From positions 6,470,976-6,534,975 of the forward strand of contig NC_049990.1 of NCBI RefSeq assembly GCF_000003815.2: a stretch of DNA of 64,000 nucleotides, read 5' to 3'. This DNA comes from Branchiostoma floridae (taxonomy: Eukaryota > Chordata > Leptocardii > Amphioxiformes > Branchiostomatidae). The number at the start of each line of letters is the position of its first letter. The first letter of the stretch is position 1. Positions 37,727 to 48,889 of this stretch are shown one piece after another. The position numbers were made by a program, and so were the translations under genes. The notes beneath the pieces are model-generated. The model did no database searches. It was not told where the DNA came from and saw nothing but the letters and a program-made list of their open reading frames with translations.

Positions 37727-39632
37727 GGTTCCCTATTACAATGTTCGGCTGGTCACAGAAAGGTCCCAGTCAGTCCCACATGCAGTACAACAGGTTTAAG
37801 ACAGCAAGTAGACATACTCGTAGGGTGGTCGCGGATATGTCACACACATTTTAGCTGTCTTGTGACTGGACAGGTTTTCGTAGATTCCTTGTCGCCAGTT
37901 GTTTCGGTCATACGTCCGGTCCTTTGTGACTGCGGCTCTAACAGTTCTCCCGCTACCCCTACACGTTCTACGCACCAGGTATCAGTGCCCGGTAAGCTTT
38001 GTTGTCTGTCTAGGAGGTAGTAAGATCGCATTTCCTATAAAACCTATACCTGGCACCTGCAATTACAACACCTTGCCAACTGGATCGGGGTCAACGTACT
38101 CTGCTGAATGGTAGGCCACGCGTATCGGTTCTCGTTTTCACAACAAAAGAGAAGGAGTTAGCCCCCGGCTATGTAACACGGGTGTTAATGATACAGTGTA
38201 TTCTCGCTGCATTTGTCATTATCAAAATCTTATGCTACACCTCGCGTCTTGGCGCAACAAAGCAGACACCTAATGAAGGTTATGCTTTATTGTCATACAA
38301 TTTGTTGTTGTTGCCTTTGTTTTACGTCTATTCTTTCGCTAGACGTGGTCCCCTATATGCTGGTTTTCATTTATTTCAGGTTCGTGATGATGGACTGTCT
38401 AGGTCTTTAGCTTATGGTGAAATTATTGCAGATTGTATTCACATATTCACAATATTACTGCGGGGGATTCATTGCTAGGCACAATGAAGAAGACGTATTG
38501 GCTTCAGTTGTCACACAATATACATCAAGTCACATACCATACATGTCATAAATACACAATGTACTTCTATAGCTATATATTCGCTTTTTTTCGGTATCTG
38601 ATACATGTTTTACTTAATCATACACATACCTCTGCATTCCTAGAAAATTTCGCCTGAGTGATCAATGCGCATGCTCCATCCAGAACTTCTCATGAATACC
38701 TTATTCGATACAACCCTAACATGCTCGCAGATAGACCCAACACCCAGCCACCAGGTGATTGAAGTTCAAGAGAATTCCGCTAGGGGAAATGCTTCTCTTG
38801 AATACAGCGATACCATTCCCAAATATTGGGAAAAGGACGAGGCCAGAAATGAAAACGTCACTATTCTTACATCTGCTTGGAGATCCAAGATCCCTTTACA
38901 AGTTAATGTTTATTTGTTTGTTTAAACCTTTGTTTATTCATGAAAGCTCAAATCGGCCTGTATGCATGTATATCTATATATATGCCGCTTTTCATTGAGG
39001 TCATGGGGGAGGAGACAAGGCTCGGACAAAGTACATAACATAGATACAGTTTACATCACAAGACTTAGTCATAATGAGTCTTATAAGTCTGATATGTTGA
39101 TACGTAAGTGTGTATTCTAGGGCTGCATACCTAAACGTGGGTTTAGGTATGTCAGTGTATATCGACACCTAGGCCTGTCCGAAAACTTGTCCAACAACTT
39201 GTCCAATAATGAGAGCTGCGCATTATTCCGGCTGACTGAAATGCAAACATCTTATATTTTTCTGGATGTAGTTCGAGCCCAAAGTCTAGGAACAAACTGG
39301 AGGGAGTGTGCAGATCTTCATTGGTGATTTTTACAGCTGGATTTTACAAAGACAGGGCGACAGGAGGTGTCGTCTTTCGCCCTATTTAGTACGTTTACAT
39401 GTATTTGACTTCATTGTCATAACATGTTCGACAAGTTGCTATTTGTACAAGATTTTCTGCCAAATTTGAAAGACTTGTACAACCGTTACTATTGCATGTG
39501 GCGTTAGTGGTTTAATATTTGACCCAATATTTGCATTGCTACCCACAAGCTGCCATTGTTTTTATGCTGGCCATGGGTATACGTTACTTTTGAGCACACA
39601 TCGCGTGGCATACTGAGGGGAGTGTACGCAAC
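37727..39632. promoter_or_regulatory. 1.9-kb intergenic space between two divergent genes
   Basis: The patched-domain gene reads left from 37726 and the GH31 gene reads right from 39633, so this stretch must contain the 5' ends and probably the promoters of both. I see no convincing TATA box or Inr at either end and no additional exon. It holds a small perfect hairpin at 39126-39151 and short ACTTGTCCAA repeats near 39.19 kb. Confidence 0.5.
39126..39151. repeat. Perfect 11-bp-stem hairpin
   Basis: CATACCTAAAC, a GTGG loop, then GTTTAGGTATG. It lies about 480 bp upstream of the GH31 start codon. It could be a palindromic binding site or chance; nothing links it to a known factor. Confidence 0.7.
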
Positions 39633-42600
39633 ATGGCCGCTCTGCGAGGTGTTTATTTCCAGTGTCCTAAATTCGTCCACCATGTCCTGATATGGACGAT
39701 CCTATTTACGTCAGGCTGTCGTGCTTTCACCGTGAGGCAAACCAGCGATGGCGTCGACGTCCTTCTCGGCGGAACCTTGCTACTTCGCCACGAGAGAGCG
39801 AACCCCGCCATTTCGGTCGGGACAGGCACCACAGTTTTCCGTGAGCTTCATGGGAACTTCAACATCTCGGACACGGTGGACTCACGAGTTGCGTTACCTG
39901 ACGTCGCCGTGACGCAGCCCTCTCCGTCAGAGTACAGGCTTGTGTTCTCCTCTGGTGGCAACTATCAGGTAGGGATTTCTAAAAGAATTACGAAGTGGTT
40001 ATTGCTCTGATTTGTGGAGCAATTTATAAGTAATCTATTCGCACACATTTATAAGAGCAAATGTTGTCAAGGCTTCGACAAAGGTCACAGAGGTCAAAAA
40101 GAATTTTAGCGCATTTTAGAGGAGAAAATGTTTTGGTCCAACCCTCGCATAACCGCTAATTTACCATTCGAGTTGGCAAAGTCGGTCGTGCATAGTAAAT
40201 GATATATTTGACCTTCCTGGGTCACAGGGTGACAATGATTTAGCTAACAGTGCTAGTGGATTATTCTGGGCTCCAAACAAATTCTTTATTGGGGAGACGA
40301 GGATAGAAAAACGCAGACCACTAGGTACACGTACAAAAAACCGTATAAGTAGTAAATGGACCCCACATCTGCTTGGAGATATGCTTTCCTGTAATGTTCT
40401 TACTAAGGTTAACAAAACATGTTTTTTACACGTGTGATATGAAGTAAAACGTGTTAAAGAACACTAGAAAGAATGTCAAAAGTAGTTAACGTCTTGGAAA
40501 AAAGAAAGCATCTGATATATGAATCTGAAGTTATAGCGAAAGACTGAAAATAATATTGAGTCTCCTCTTTCCACATTCGGAAACGTATAATGAATGATAT
40601 AGTTTTTCTTTGTAAAATGTTTTTCTGCAGACTGAGATGAGGCTGATGACTGGGAACAAGGGGTACGATCACGTGATGAACATCTCGATCCCAGGGAACC
40701 TGGACAGAACGTGGCTGCGGCTCTACGCTGATGACGGAGAGCATGTTTATGGAGGTAAGAGCCCCTAGAGATGGTCGATCTACTTTCTCTCCCTTTCAAT
40801 GACTTTTCATAGGTAAAAAGAGAAAATTGGTAGTTGTGAGTACAAATGGGATAATTGGCAGAAAACACGAGACTGGAATGGCACGATGTAAGCATAAGCA
40901 AGTCTTCCTAAACTTGAAATTATGTAGGTGGCGTTTTTTTATGACAGGAGAGAAACATGATATGTGAACAAAAGTTAAGGTAATCCCAGTGAAAAAAGCT
41001 CAGATATTTCTGTTTGTTTGTAGCATTAACGCTTACATATCTGTGTAGATTAAGACATGAAAAGGAGAGTTTCCACAGATGTAACCTCCCCCAGCGAAGT
41101 CAAGTACATTTTCACATTGATTGGGTGATTCTAATTAAATCTCTTGATCACCGACGCCACTCTATACACCTATACATGTATTACAATATCATGGGGACAG
41201 AATGTAACATTTTGGCAATTGATTTTTTCCTGTAGGCGGGGAACAGTTTACGTACTTCGACCTGCGTGGACGGAGTTTCCCGATATGGACCCGGGAGCAG
41301 GGCGTCGGGCGGCAGCCGGGCACGTTCGTCACCGACGAGGCCAACAGACGTGACGGTGGCGGCGGGGACTACCACACCACTTACTGGCCACAGCCAACCT
41401 TCGTCTCCTCGCGGAGGTATTTCTGCCATTTTACCACCACGGACTACATGATTATGGACTTTAGCGACACCAACGCCCATGTGATACAGATGTGGGGCTC
41501 GCCGGGTGTGATTCACTTCGGCTCCGCCGCCAACTTTCGGGAAATCTCGGAACAGATCGGAGAACTGCTCGGGAGGCAGCCGGAGCTTCCCGACTGGGTG
41601 CACGACGGCGCGATTCTCGGCGTACAGGGAGGAACGAGCGAGGTTCTGAGGTACTTAGAACAAGCTGAAGCTCAGGGGGTCAAGGTCAACGCTCTGTGGA
41701 TCCAGGACTGGGCGGGAAGAATCACAACGTCCTTCGGAAGACGACTGTTCTGGAACTGGGCGTGGGACGAGAACCAGTACCCGGGACTCCGACAAGAAAT
41801 CGTCAGACAGAAGGAGCGAGGGGTCCGATTCCTCGGGTACATCAACCCGCATCTCAACAAACTCGGGGACCTGTACACCATCGCAGATTCCCGCGGATAC
41901 TTCGTGAAGAACTCCACGGGACAGACGTACATACAGGACTTCGGAGAGTTCTTCTGCGGTACCATCGACTTGACCAACCCTGCAGCCTTCCAGTGGTACA
42001 AGAACGAAGTCATCGTCAAGAACATGATCGAGCTGGGCCTGGCCGGTTGGATGGCGGACTTTGGCGAGTACCTCCCGCCCGACATGGTGTTCCACAACGG
42101 CGTTCCAGGGCGAGAGATGCACAACCTTTACCCAGCACTGTGGGCAAAGGCCAACAGAGAGGCAGTAGAAGAGTCCGGCAAACTTGGAGAAATAGGTACG
42201 ATGAGACGTTTCATTCCTTCTGCTAAATCCATGGGAACTTGAAAAGCTGCGTAAACTTTCTTGATGTTTTACTTATTATTAAAAGATTAGTTTTAGGTCC
42301 CAGTACAAAGACAAATTATGGAACTCTCTCGACCACAACTGTTTCCCTCTTGTCTACAACTTATCAGCCTTGGAAACAAATGTCCACCGCTATCTCCGTG
42401 CACAGTTATTTCCAACTTCTGAGTTCATTACCACGAGGTGGTCTAATGACCTTGCTCTGAACAAACTCCTTAAAGAAAGGTTGCTGAAAACTGAAATAGA
42501 TCGCATGCAAAAAGAATTATTTTCATAAAGAAATGCAGAGATTTCAACGATACTTTACAACAATAGATGTTATAGGTATATCATTATATGTACGAATTTC

Positions 42601-45453
42601 AGTGTTCTGGATGCGGGCTGGGTTCTCCGGCAGTCAGAACTACTCCGTGATGTCCTGGGCCGGAGACCAGTTTGTAGACTACAGTCTGGGTGACGGGCTG
42701 GCGTCAGTCATTCCCGCCGCCTTGTCTCTAGGGGTGTCCGGCTACGGGCTGTCCCACTTCGACATCGGGGGATTCACCAGGTAACGTTATAGATAGATCC
42801 CGACTGTCAATCAAGATAAGTTTTTATTCAAAGATTCGTTTAAGGTTCCTCGGAGTGTCTCTTGGAGTGTCCGGCTACTTCCGTTTTTACGAAGGGAATA
42901 CTTAGTACATATCTTACGCATTGTCTTTCATTTCAGCTTGTTTGGGATAACACGTACGGAAGAGTTACTTCTCCGCTACACAGAAATGGCCGTCTTCACA
43001 CCGATGATACGGACCCACGAAGGTAATCGACCAGCAGATAACTGGCAGGTAAACGTTTTTGTTTTCTTTCACATGTATGTCTCTATTGTATACCACATTT
43101 AAACGGGCAGTTGCTTCCAATACAAGGAATTGGACTGCCTATATAATGGCCAACCAAACTTCATGGAAGGGGGACGATATCAACTTTGACCCATGACCCA
43201 CAACATGCATCATTCACATGTTCTCAGAAGTGGGACCAATCATCCTGAGTCAGGTCGTAGCTACAGTCGAATATTATGTTACTCTGTTTCATCTAGTAGT
43301 TAGATGCTACAATGATGTCTGTCATAATTCATGCCCGTAATCTCAGTCACGTTCGTCATCAAAATTCTTGACCCTGCAGGAGCGACACCTGGCTGCTGTG
43401 CGAAATATCATGGGCCAGTCAGATATGTCTGAGGAGGGAAACAGACGGTCACCAAATTAAATAGATATTAATGTATTAGTTGTATACAAAGAACTTTGCT
43501 ATCCTTGGTTTTGTAACGTTACAATGATGTACATTTCCAGGTGTACTCCTCTGACAGCACGCTGCAGCACTTTGCCCGGCTGGTGGACGTGCACGTCAGT
43601 CTGAAGGACTACATCCGGGAACTCGTGCAGAACAACAGCCGTTACAACCTCCCCGTGCAGAGGCCGCTGTTCTTCCACTACCAGGAGGATCCGGCGGTAA
43701 ATTCCCCTTCTGATATCTAATTTGTGAATCTTGGTACTGTTTTTGATGTGTATGCGAGTCTGCGTGTGTACATGAATGTTTGTGATGTGAAGTGGAGCGG
43801 ACTCATTCCTCACGTTACCTACATCTTTCGCACTGCAGTCGTCTCGCGGAAAGACATCTGGAAACGCATTGTTGTTGTTTATCACAACCGGATTGCTTGC
43901 GTAAAACGCCTTAGTTATACTTACAACTTCACAGCATCACTCTACTTTACATTGCACATGTGTTTAGTTAGTTTTTCAATTCTTGGCCAGCTAAGCAGAA
44001 GCTATGAATGAATTGTAAGGAATGTTTGCAATGTTTTCTTGTTTGTTTGTTTTGTTGTTTGGTTGGTTTGTCGGTAGCATATATTGATACTACAACTTTC
44101 CCAGGTGTACAGCATCAAGTACCAGTACCTGTTCGGACCGGATGTGTTGGTGGCACCTGTGTACATGGAAGGCGTGGACTCCTGGCAGGTGTACCTACCC
44201 GAGGGGGACACCTGGGTAAGAAATCTTCACTATCTATTCAAATTAATGTACACGACATACAATGTTCGACGTAAACAATGAACAAAGTTGTCTTTAAACA
44301 ATCTTCTTTAATTTGTCAGTAAACTTTTCGACGACCATCTATCGCCTAAGAATTAAAGTAAGTTGTATAACGAAGAAGACTTTGTTCAATTGATCCTATT
44401 TACGGAAATGGTTTTAGAAAAACCATGTCCGTTAAAAGTGCATATGTCAGTCCCAGAAGTAACTAACGACAATGTCAACAAAAATTTATACTTTAAGTGT
44501 GGCAAAAGGCATTTGATCTGTATCTGTCTTGTCCACATGCATAGCATTACATATTTTTAATGAAAATTAATTACATGTTTAATTAAGTACAAAACCAGAT
44601 TAATGATGGATTGGCACGTTTCACCAAGTGCTGACGTCGCGTATCCGCAAAATCACATGTTTATAGATCACGTGTTAACAAAATCCCGTGTCTGTACGCA
44701 ACTCTCGCGAGTATACGTTCTGAAGTGATTGGTCATCAGTATTGATCCTGAAGAAGGCGACTTTGGTCGTTGAAAATTTTATCCTTGTATACCTTTGTAC
44801 TGTAAGAAAGTTTAGCATTGTACTAAGATATCATTATTTTTGGAATGCTACATTTATTTCTTTGTTACGTTGTTGCCAGGTCCATCTGTGGAGTGACAGA
44901 AGCTATGACGGCGGCCAATTGGTGACAGTGGACGCACCCCTCGGGCAGACGCCATTTTTCTTCCGAGCGGCCTCCAGATGGGCATCCTTGTTCAGGACAG
45001 TCGCTAGAGGCACGTACTTTGAATCTTTCTATTTCGGACATCTAATCATACCTATGGAGAGAAAGGGTGGAGAGAGGAGGGGAAGAGGCGGAGGGAAGAG
45101 TTTTAAGTATAAAAACAATCTTATTTTTGTACTGCATGACTATAGATAGAACACTCTGCATATTAAGCTATTGGAACAAGTGGGTAATTCATTGATTGAA
45201 TGAATGACTATAATGTATGGGTCCATTAACACATATGAAAAGTCAACAAAAACAAATGCTGCCTGGTTTTCTGTGGCAAACTTTTATATTGATTAATGAG
45301 ACAAAAATCATCACTGCCTTAATAATGTTTTGTCTTTTTCCTTTTTCAGACAACCCTCTGCCAGTGAACGGAACGAGCTTTCACCGCATCATCCTACCTT
45401 ACGTCACAGCTATAATCGCCATCTTTGTCTTCTTCTGGTTCCGAAATCAGTGA
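39633..45453 (+). CDS. GH31 sulfoquinovosidase-like glycosidase, membrane-anchored (736 aa, 9 exons)
   Basis: Exons: 39633-39968, 40631-40754, 41236-42195, 42603-42780, 42937-43048, 43541-43696, 44105-44215, 44880-45009 and 45350-45453, totalling 2211 nt. Intron 8 is GC-AG; the rest are GT-AG. The start ATG is in AACATGGCC and opens a signal peptide (about residues 1-31). The GH31 catalytic region resembles the bacterial sulfoquinovosidase YihQ rather than lysosomal, ER or brush-border alpha-glucosidases. Shared stretches are GVQGGT, QDWAG, TSFGRRLFWNW, WMADFGEYLP (nucleophile Asp428), SWAGDQ (acid/base Asp495), FTPMIRTHEGNRP and LVAPV. The sulfonate-pocket residues Gln, Arg and Trp of that enzyme correspond to Gln310, Arg323 and Trp326; its pocket Tyr is Phe531 here. 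Known family role: release of sulfoquinovose from plant and algal sulfolipid headgroups. A C-terminal hydrophobic segment (about 712-732) predicts a type I membrane anchor with an extracellular or lumenal enzyme, plausibly digestive. Substrate is inferred, not shown; a related alpha-glycosidase activity remains possible. Confidence 0.9.
42313..42528 (+). mobile_element. Possible LINE reverse-transcriptase C-terminal remnant
   Basis: An open 71-codon frame ending in TAA lies in intron 3 of the GH31 gene. It contains KLWNSLDHN, then NLSALETNVHRYLRAQLF, which follows the L-W-N-S-L ... F-x-x-x-L pattern common at the C-terminus of non-LTR retrotransposon proteins. I see no fingers or palm motifs. 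Read-through from exon 3 does not enter this frame in phase, and homology would not place it in GH31. Confidence 0.3.
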
Positions 45454-46113
45454 TTCGACAAAACAGTTCATGTTCTTTGTACTGTAGGTAAAGCTGTGTT
45501 ACGCTGGTCGTTGAAATCAGCACCACGTTTTAGACTATAGAAATTCTCTCGAAATCGTTGGTTTTCTGCATAAGGTACCTGACGGCTATGTTAACTTTAT
45601 GTTAAACTGTTTATGTTTCTTTTATCTTTCAAAAATATACAGACCTGTACCTAAACTCTTATTCCGGTACTTGTACTTGTGATGTTACCTTTAAGACATG
45701 CCTACACTCGCCCCATCCGCCTACGCAAAATAAGAGCAAAGCAAGTACAAACCGGATGTCCACACCTGCTTGAAGAGGAACACTCAGTATCAACAGTGGC
45801 AGTATGTAAGCATACCTGAAACGCACGCTAGGTCAAAGTTACCGGTCAATGACACCTAACTTTGTTGACTCTATTTGATATCTGAACCGCCCGCTCTTTT
45901 ATTCCGATACCAAAGTGCAGAATGTAATCTTTTGTGCAACTACCAAAGACCTTTTAAGTCACGTGGTGCAACTAATTGCTGATTGGCTGGGTGACGCGCA
46001 TTCATCAGGTTTGTATTGGGTACCGTTGTTTTGTGTTCAATACCGTGAAGTCTGCTGGACTTCTGGGAAGCGAAACTGTGAGATTAAGCTCGAGATTTCA
46101 CGAAGTGCCCAAC
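45454..46113. other. GH31 3' flank and upstream region of the oxidase fragment
   Basis: This is 660 bp between the GH31 stop and the ATG of the multicopper oxidase fragment. I see no exon. No canonical AATAAA for the GH31 transcript is evident in the first 300 bp. The right part must contain any promoter of the oxidase fragment, but no core element is recognised and it does not resemble the 5' flank of the complete gene at 61022. Confidence 0.45.
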
Positions 46114-46740
46114 ATGTCAGCTTGGGTGAAGACCATCTGGTGTCTTCTTTGCGCTCACCAGCTGATAACCTGTGCAAATGCAGCCGTAAAAGAACGGCAT
46201 TATTTTGTCGCTTGTAAAGAAGTGTTGTGGGACTACGCACCGGGAAGCTACAACAAGATCACCAACACCGCCATTTCTGACGACAGGTAAATCATTTTAC
46301 AATAATGCGACGGTATATCCAAACGTTTTCGGTCTCACGCGCAAAAGAGGGTTGCTTAGGGGACGTAAGTCTAATTTTTGTAAATAACTACGCAGTATGA
46401 AAAAAGTATGATTGAATTGTTAAAGCTATCCCGGCCCCCCAAAAATGTGAGTGTCCGTTGTTTCAGGGTGAACCTGAGAAGTTTTTGACGTACCCAGGAT
46501 TGGTACAATAACCTAGTGAGTAGAGTATTCTCCTTACATGCAATATCAATACAGGCTGAGTCATACGAAATGGTACATACTGCTTTCTGTGCTTAGCAAT
46601 TGGCGTTTGGAAAAAAATATGGGAGTTGAACCGATACGAGAGGACTATTCCCCGGATGTAGTGCTTCCACAAGTTGAGTGGTACCGCACTTAGTTGACAA
46701 GAACATCGTGTCTAAAGTACCCTGCAAGGTACTGCGGTGT

Positions 46741-47020
46741 ACCGAAAGTGCGAAAAAGAACGAAAAGGAGCGAAAAGGAACGAAAAGGAACGAAAAGGAG
46801 CGAAAAGGAACGAAAAGGAGCGAAAAGGAACGAAAGGGAACGAAAAGGAGCGAAAAGGAACGAAAAGGAACGAAAGGGAAAGTACCGAAAGTGCGAAAAG
46901 GAACGAAAAGGAAAGTACCGAAAGTGCGAAAAGGAACGAAAAGGAACGAAAAGATTGGATAGGAACGAAAAGGAACGAAAAGGAAATTACCGAAAGTGCG
47001 AAAAGGAACGAAAAGGAACG
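46741..47020. repeat. GAACGAAAAG minisatellite, forward arm
   Basis: A roughly 280-bp array of 10-bp units GAACGAAAAG and GAGCGAAAAG is punctuated by longer units AAAGTACCGAAAGTGCGAAAA. It begins TACCGAAAGTGCG. Long Lys/Arg/Glu-rich and Phe/Ser-rich open frames through it, on both strands, are artefacts of the repeat. It lies in the intron of the oxidase fragment, left of the assembly gap. Confidence 0.95.
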
Positions 47021-47292
47021 GGTTCCCACGCGGGCTGTCACAGATCAAATTGGGGGGAGGGGGTGGGGGATTGAAAGCCGCTGAGTAGCGCGCTAGAAAA
47101 ACGTTTGACGAGTTGACATTCTGGTGTAGGTTATTTTTCTACGGTCCCAAAAATGTCACAAAGTCGTTTTCTAGTGGTCCCGGCCTGAATTATAAGTGGC
47201 CCCGGGCAATCGGGACACCGCGTTGATTTCAACTCGAGGCCTGGCTCCAAAGACTTTTTCTGCCCGAACCCGCACGGGAGACGTGTGTCGCC

Positions 47293-47392
47293 NNNNNNNN
47301 NNNNNNNNNNNNNNNNNNNNNNNNNNNNNNNNNNNNNNNNNNNNNNNNNNNNNNNNNNNNNNNNNNNNNNNNNNNNNNNNNNNNNNNNNNNN
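47293..47392. other. Assembly gap (100 N)
   Basis: Exactly 100 Ns, the conventional placeholder for a gap of unknown length. The right edge lies in minisatellite sequence and the left edge 270 bp beyond the forward arm. The missing exon 2 of the oxidase fragment may be here. Confidence 0.99.
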
Positions 47393-47554
47393 CCTTTTCG
47401 TTCCTTTTCGTTCCTTTTCGTTCCTTTTCGTTCCTTTTCGCACTTTCGGTACTTTCCTTTTCGTTCCTTTTCGTTCCTTTTCGTTCCTTTTCGTTCCTTT
47501 TCGTTCCTTTTCGTTTCTTTTCGTTCCTTTTCGTTCCTTTTCGCACTTTCGGTA
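47393..47554. repeat. GAACGAAAAG minisatellite, inverted arm
   Basis: The same units as 46741-47020 but read as CCTTTTCGTT, that is, reverse-complemented. It ends with CGCACTTTCGGTA, the mirror of the forward arm's TACCGAAAGTGCG boundary. The two arms thus face each other across the N gap. Confidence 0.95.
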
Positions 47555-47806
47555 GACCCAGGTACTGCTACACAGGTCTACACGTTCTAGACCAACTTTC
47601 TTACATACTACGTTGTCCAAATTCCGCACAGTATTTTCGAGTGAAAAAAGTTCAATGGGGTATTCAATTTTGACAAGATCCGTAGCTAGTCGAGTCGACG
47701 GTTTTGTCATAATCGCCAAAATTCCCTAGCCTAAGTATCAGTACTGTCTATTCATCACATTATTTTAGATCAAAAAAGTTTTTAAAACCGTGATAATGGT
47801 TTCACA

Positions 47807-48225
47807 TTAGATGATATCACATTATTTCACTAGTATAGACAAAAACTATTCTCATCTTGAAATGTGAAATAATGTGATACCGGGTGACACAATCTTTTTC
47901 CTCTTACTAATGAAACAATGTGATAACACCCGGTCCTTCTATCACATTATTTCACTAGTAAGAGTTAAAATATTGTTTCTATCAGTGAAAAATGTGATAG
48001 CACCCCTCTATCACATTAATTCACTAGTAAGAGGTAAAAGATAACTTCTATTAGTGGAAAAATGTAACAGACCCGTCTATCACATTGACTCAATAATAAA
48101 AGTAGGATTGCAAAAGAACGGTCTAAATGTGTCTAGTAGTGAAAAATGTGATAGCACCCCTGTATCACATTATTTCATCAGTAAGAGTTAAAAGATTTTT
48201 CTATTAGTGACAAAATAAGTATATA
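47807..48225. repeat. Tandem array of hairpin-forming units (about 70-80 bp)
   Basis: Units start near 47939, 48008, 48077 and 48162 with CTATCACATTATTTCACTAG or a variant, and end with AGTGAAAAATGTGATAG. A more symmetric unit at 47812-47879 pairs ATCACATTATTTCAC with GTGAAATAATGTGAT. Each unit is an imperfect palindrome whose loop holds GTAAGAGTTAAAA-like sequence. The array lies in the intron of the oxidase fragment. It may be an expanded MITE or a small satellite. Confidence 0.85.
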
Positions 48226-48889
48226 GTATATAGACAATTATTGAAATAACTGTTCGAAAACAAGTTATCGCAACTTTTGCAACTACAGTGTATCACATTT
48301 TCTGTCCTAAAATACTATTCAGGGCTTAATGAATGTGATAGATTATGAAATGTTGAGTATCAGCCATTTAGGCTCCCATTCTCACCCCAAGAGCAATGAA
48401 GGTAAGAATGTTGCTGAATCCTTACCATGTCTAGCACTAGTCACTGCTGTTCGTTCGTTATAGCGATAATGAAAGAAAGAATTTGGTAACAATGATGACA
48501 CAAAAGACTGTAACACTTTGAATGAGTAACTTGCAGTACGTCCAAGGGTACCTAAGATTTAGATCATTTTCCTGACTTGACCACGACTTGAAACTTAAGG
48601 TAAACTATATTCAAAGGTTATACAATATGTCGAAAAGTGAAACCGAATACTGATTTAGAAATACAATCGTTTTCAGGAGCTCTTTACTACGACGGAACGT
48701 CTGGTAAGAACAAATCGGACGACGCTGTCCCACCTGGCGACACCTATGTGTATCGCTGGCAAGTGACCGAAAACGAGGCCCCCGCTGACGACGATCCGCC
48801 ATGTTTGACGTGGATGTACCATTCGCATGTTGACACCCCTAAGGACATGAGCTCCGGCTTGACGGGGACCATAGTGACCTGCAAACCAG

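Larger units (their letters stand above)
46114..48889 (+). pseudogene. 5' fragment of a hephaestin-like multicopper oxidase gene (exons 1 and 3)
   Basis: Exon 1 (46114-46286, 173 nt) encodes a signal peptide and [20 protein letters not shown]; it ends in phase 2, exactly like exon 1 of the complete gene at 60850-61022. The other exon (48677-48889, 213 nt) matches exon 3 of that gene in length, phase and sequence, including WMYHSHV with two trinuclear-copper histidines. Exon 2 (245 nt, carrying the HPHG histidines) is absent from the readable sequence between them; it could lie in the 100-N gap or be lost. No homologue of exons 4-16 follows on this strand before the convergent complete gene. 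Exons 1 and 3 do not join in phase (2 to 1). Most likely a truncated, inverted duplicate. Its splice sites and frames are undamaged, so it is recent or constrained, or exon 2 is only unassembled. Confidence 0.7.

Noticed and set aside
37840-38031. 63-codon minus-strand ORF just upstream of the patched-domain start
   Set aside because: Out of continuity with exon 1 and without homology; probably promoter or 5' UTR sequence.
41655-42124. Long antisense ORFs over GH31 exon 3
   Set aside because: They are shadow frames of a GC-rich 960-nt coding exon.
46678-47719. Long Lys/Arg/Glu-rich or Phe/Ser-rich open frames on both strands
   Set aside because: They are translations of the 10-bp GAACGAAAAG minisatellite, two of them run through Ns, and none has splice sites or a conserved domain.
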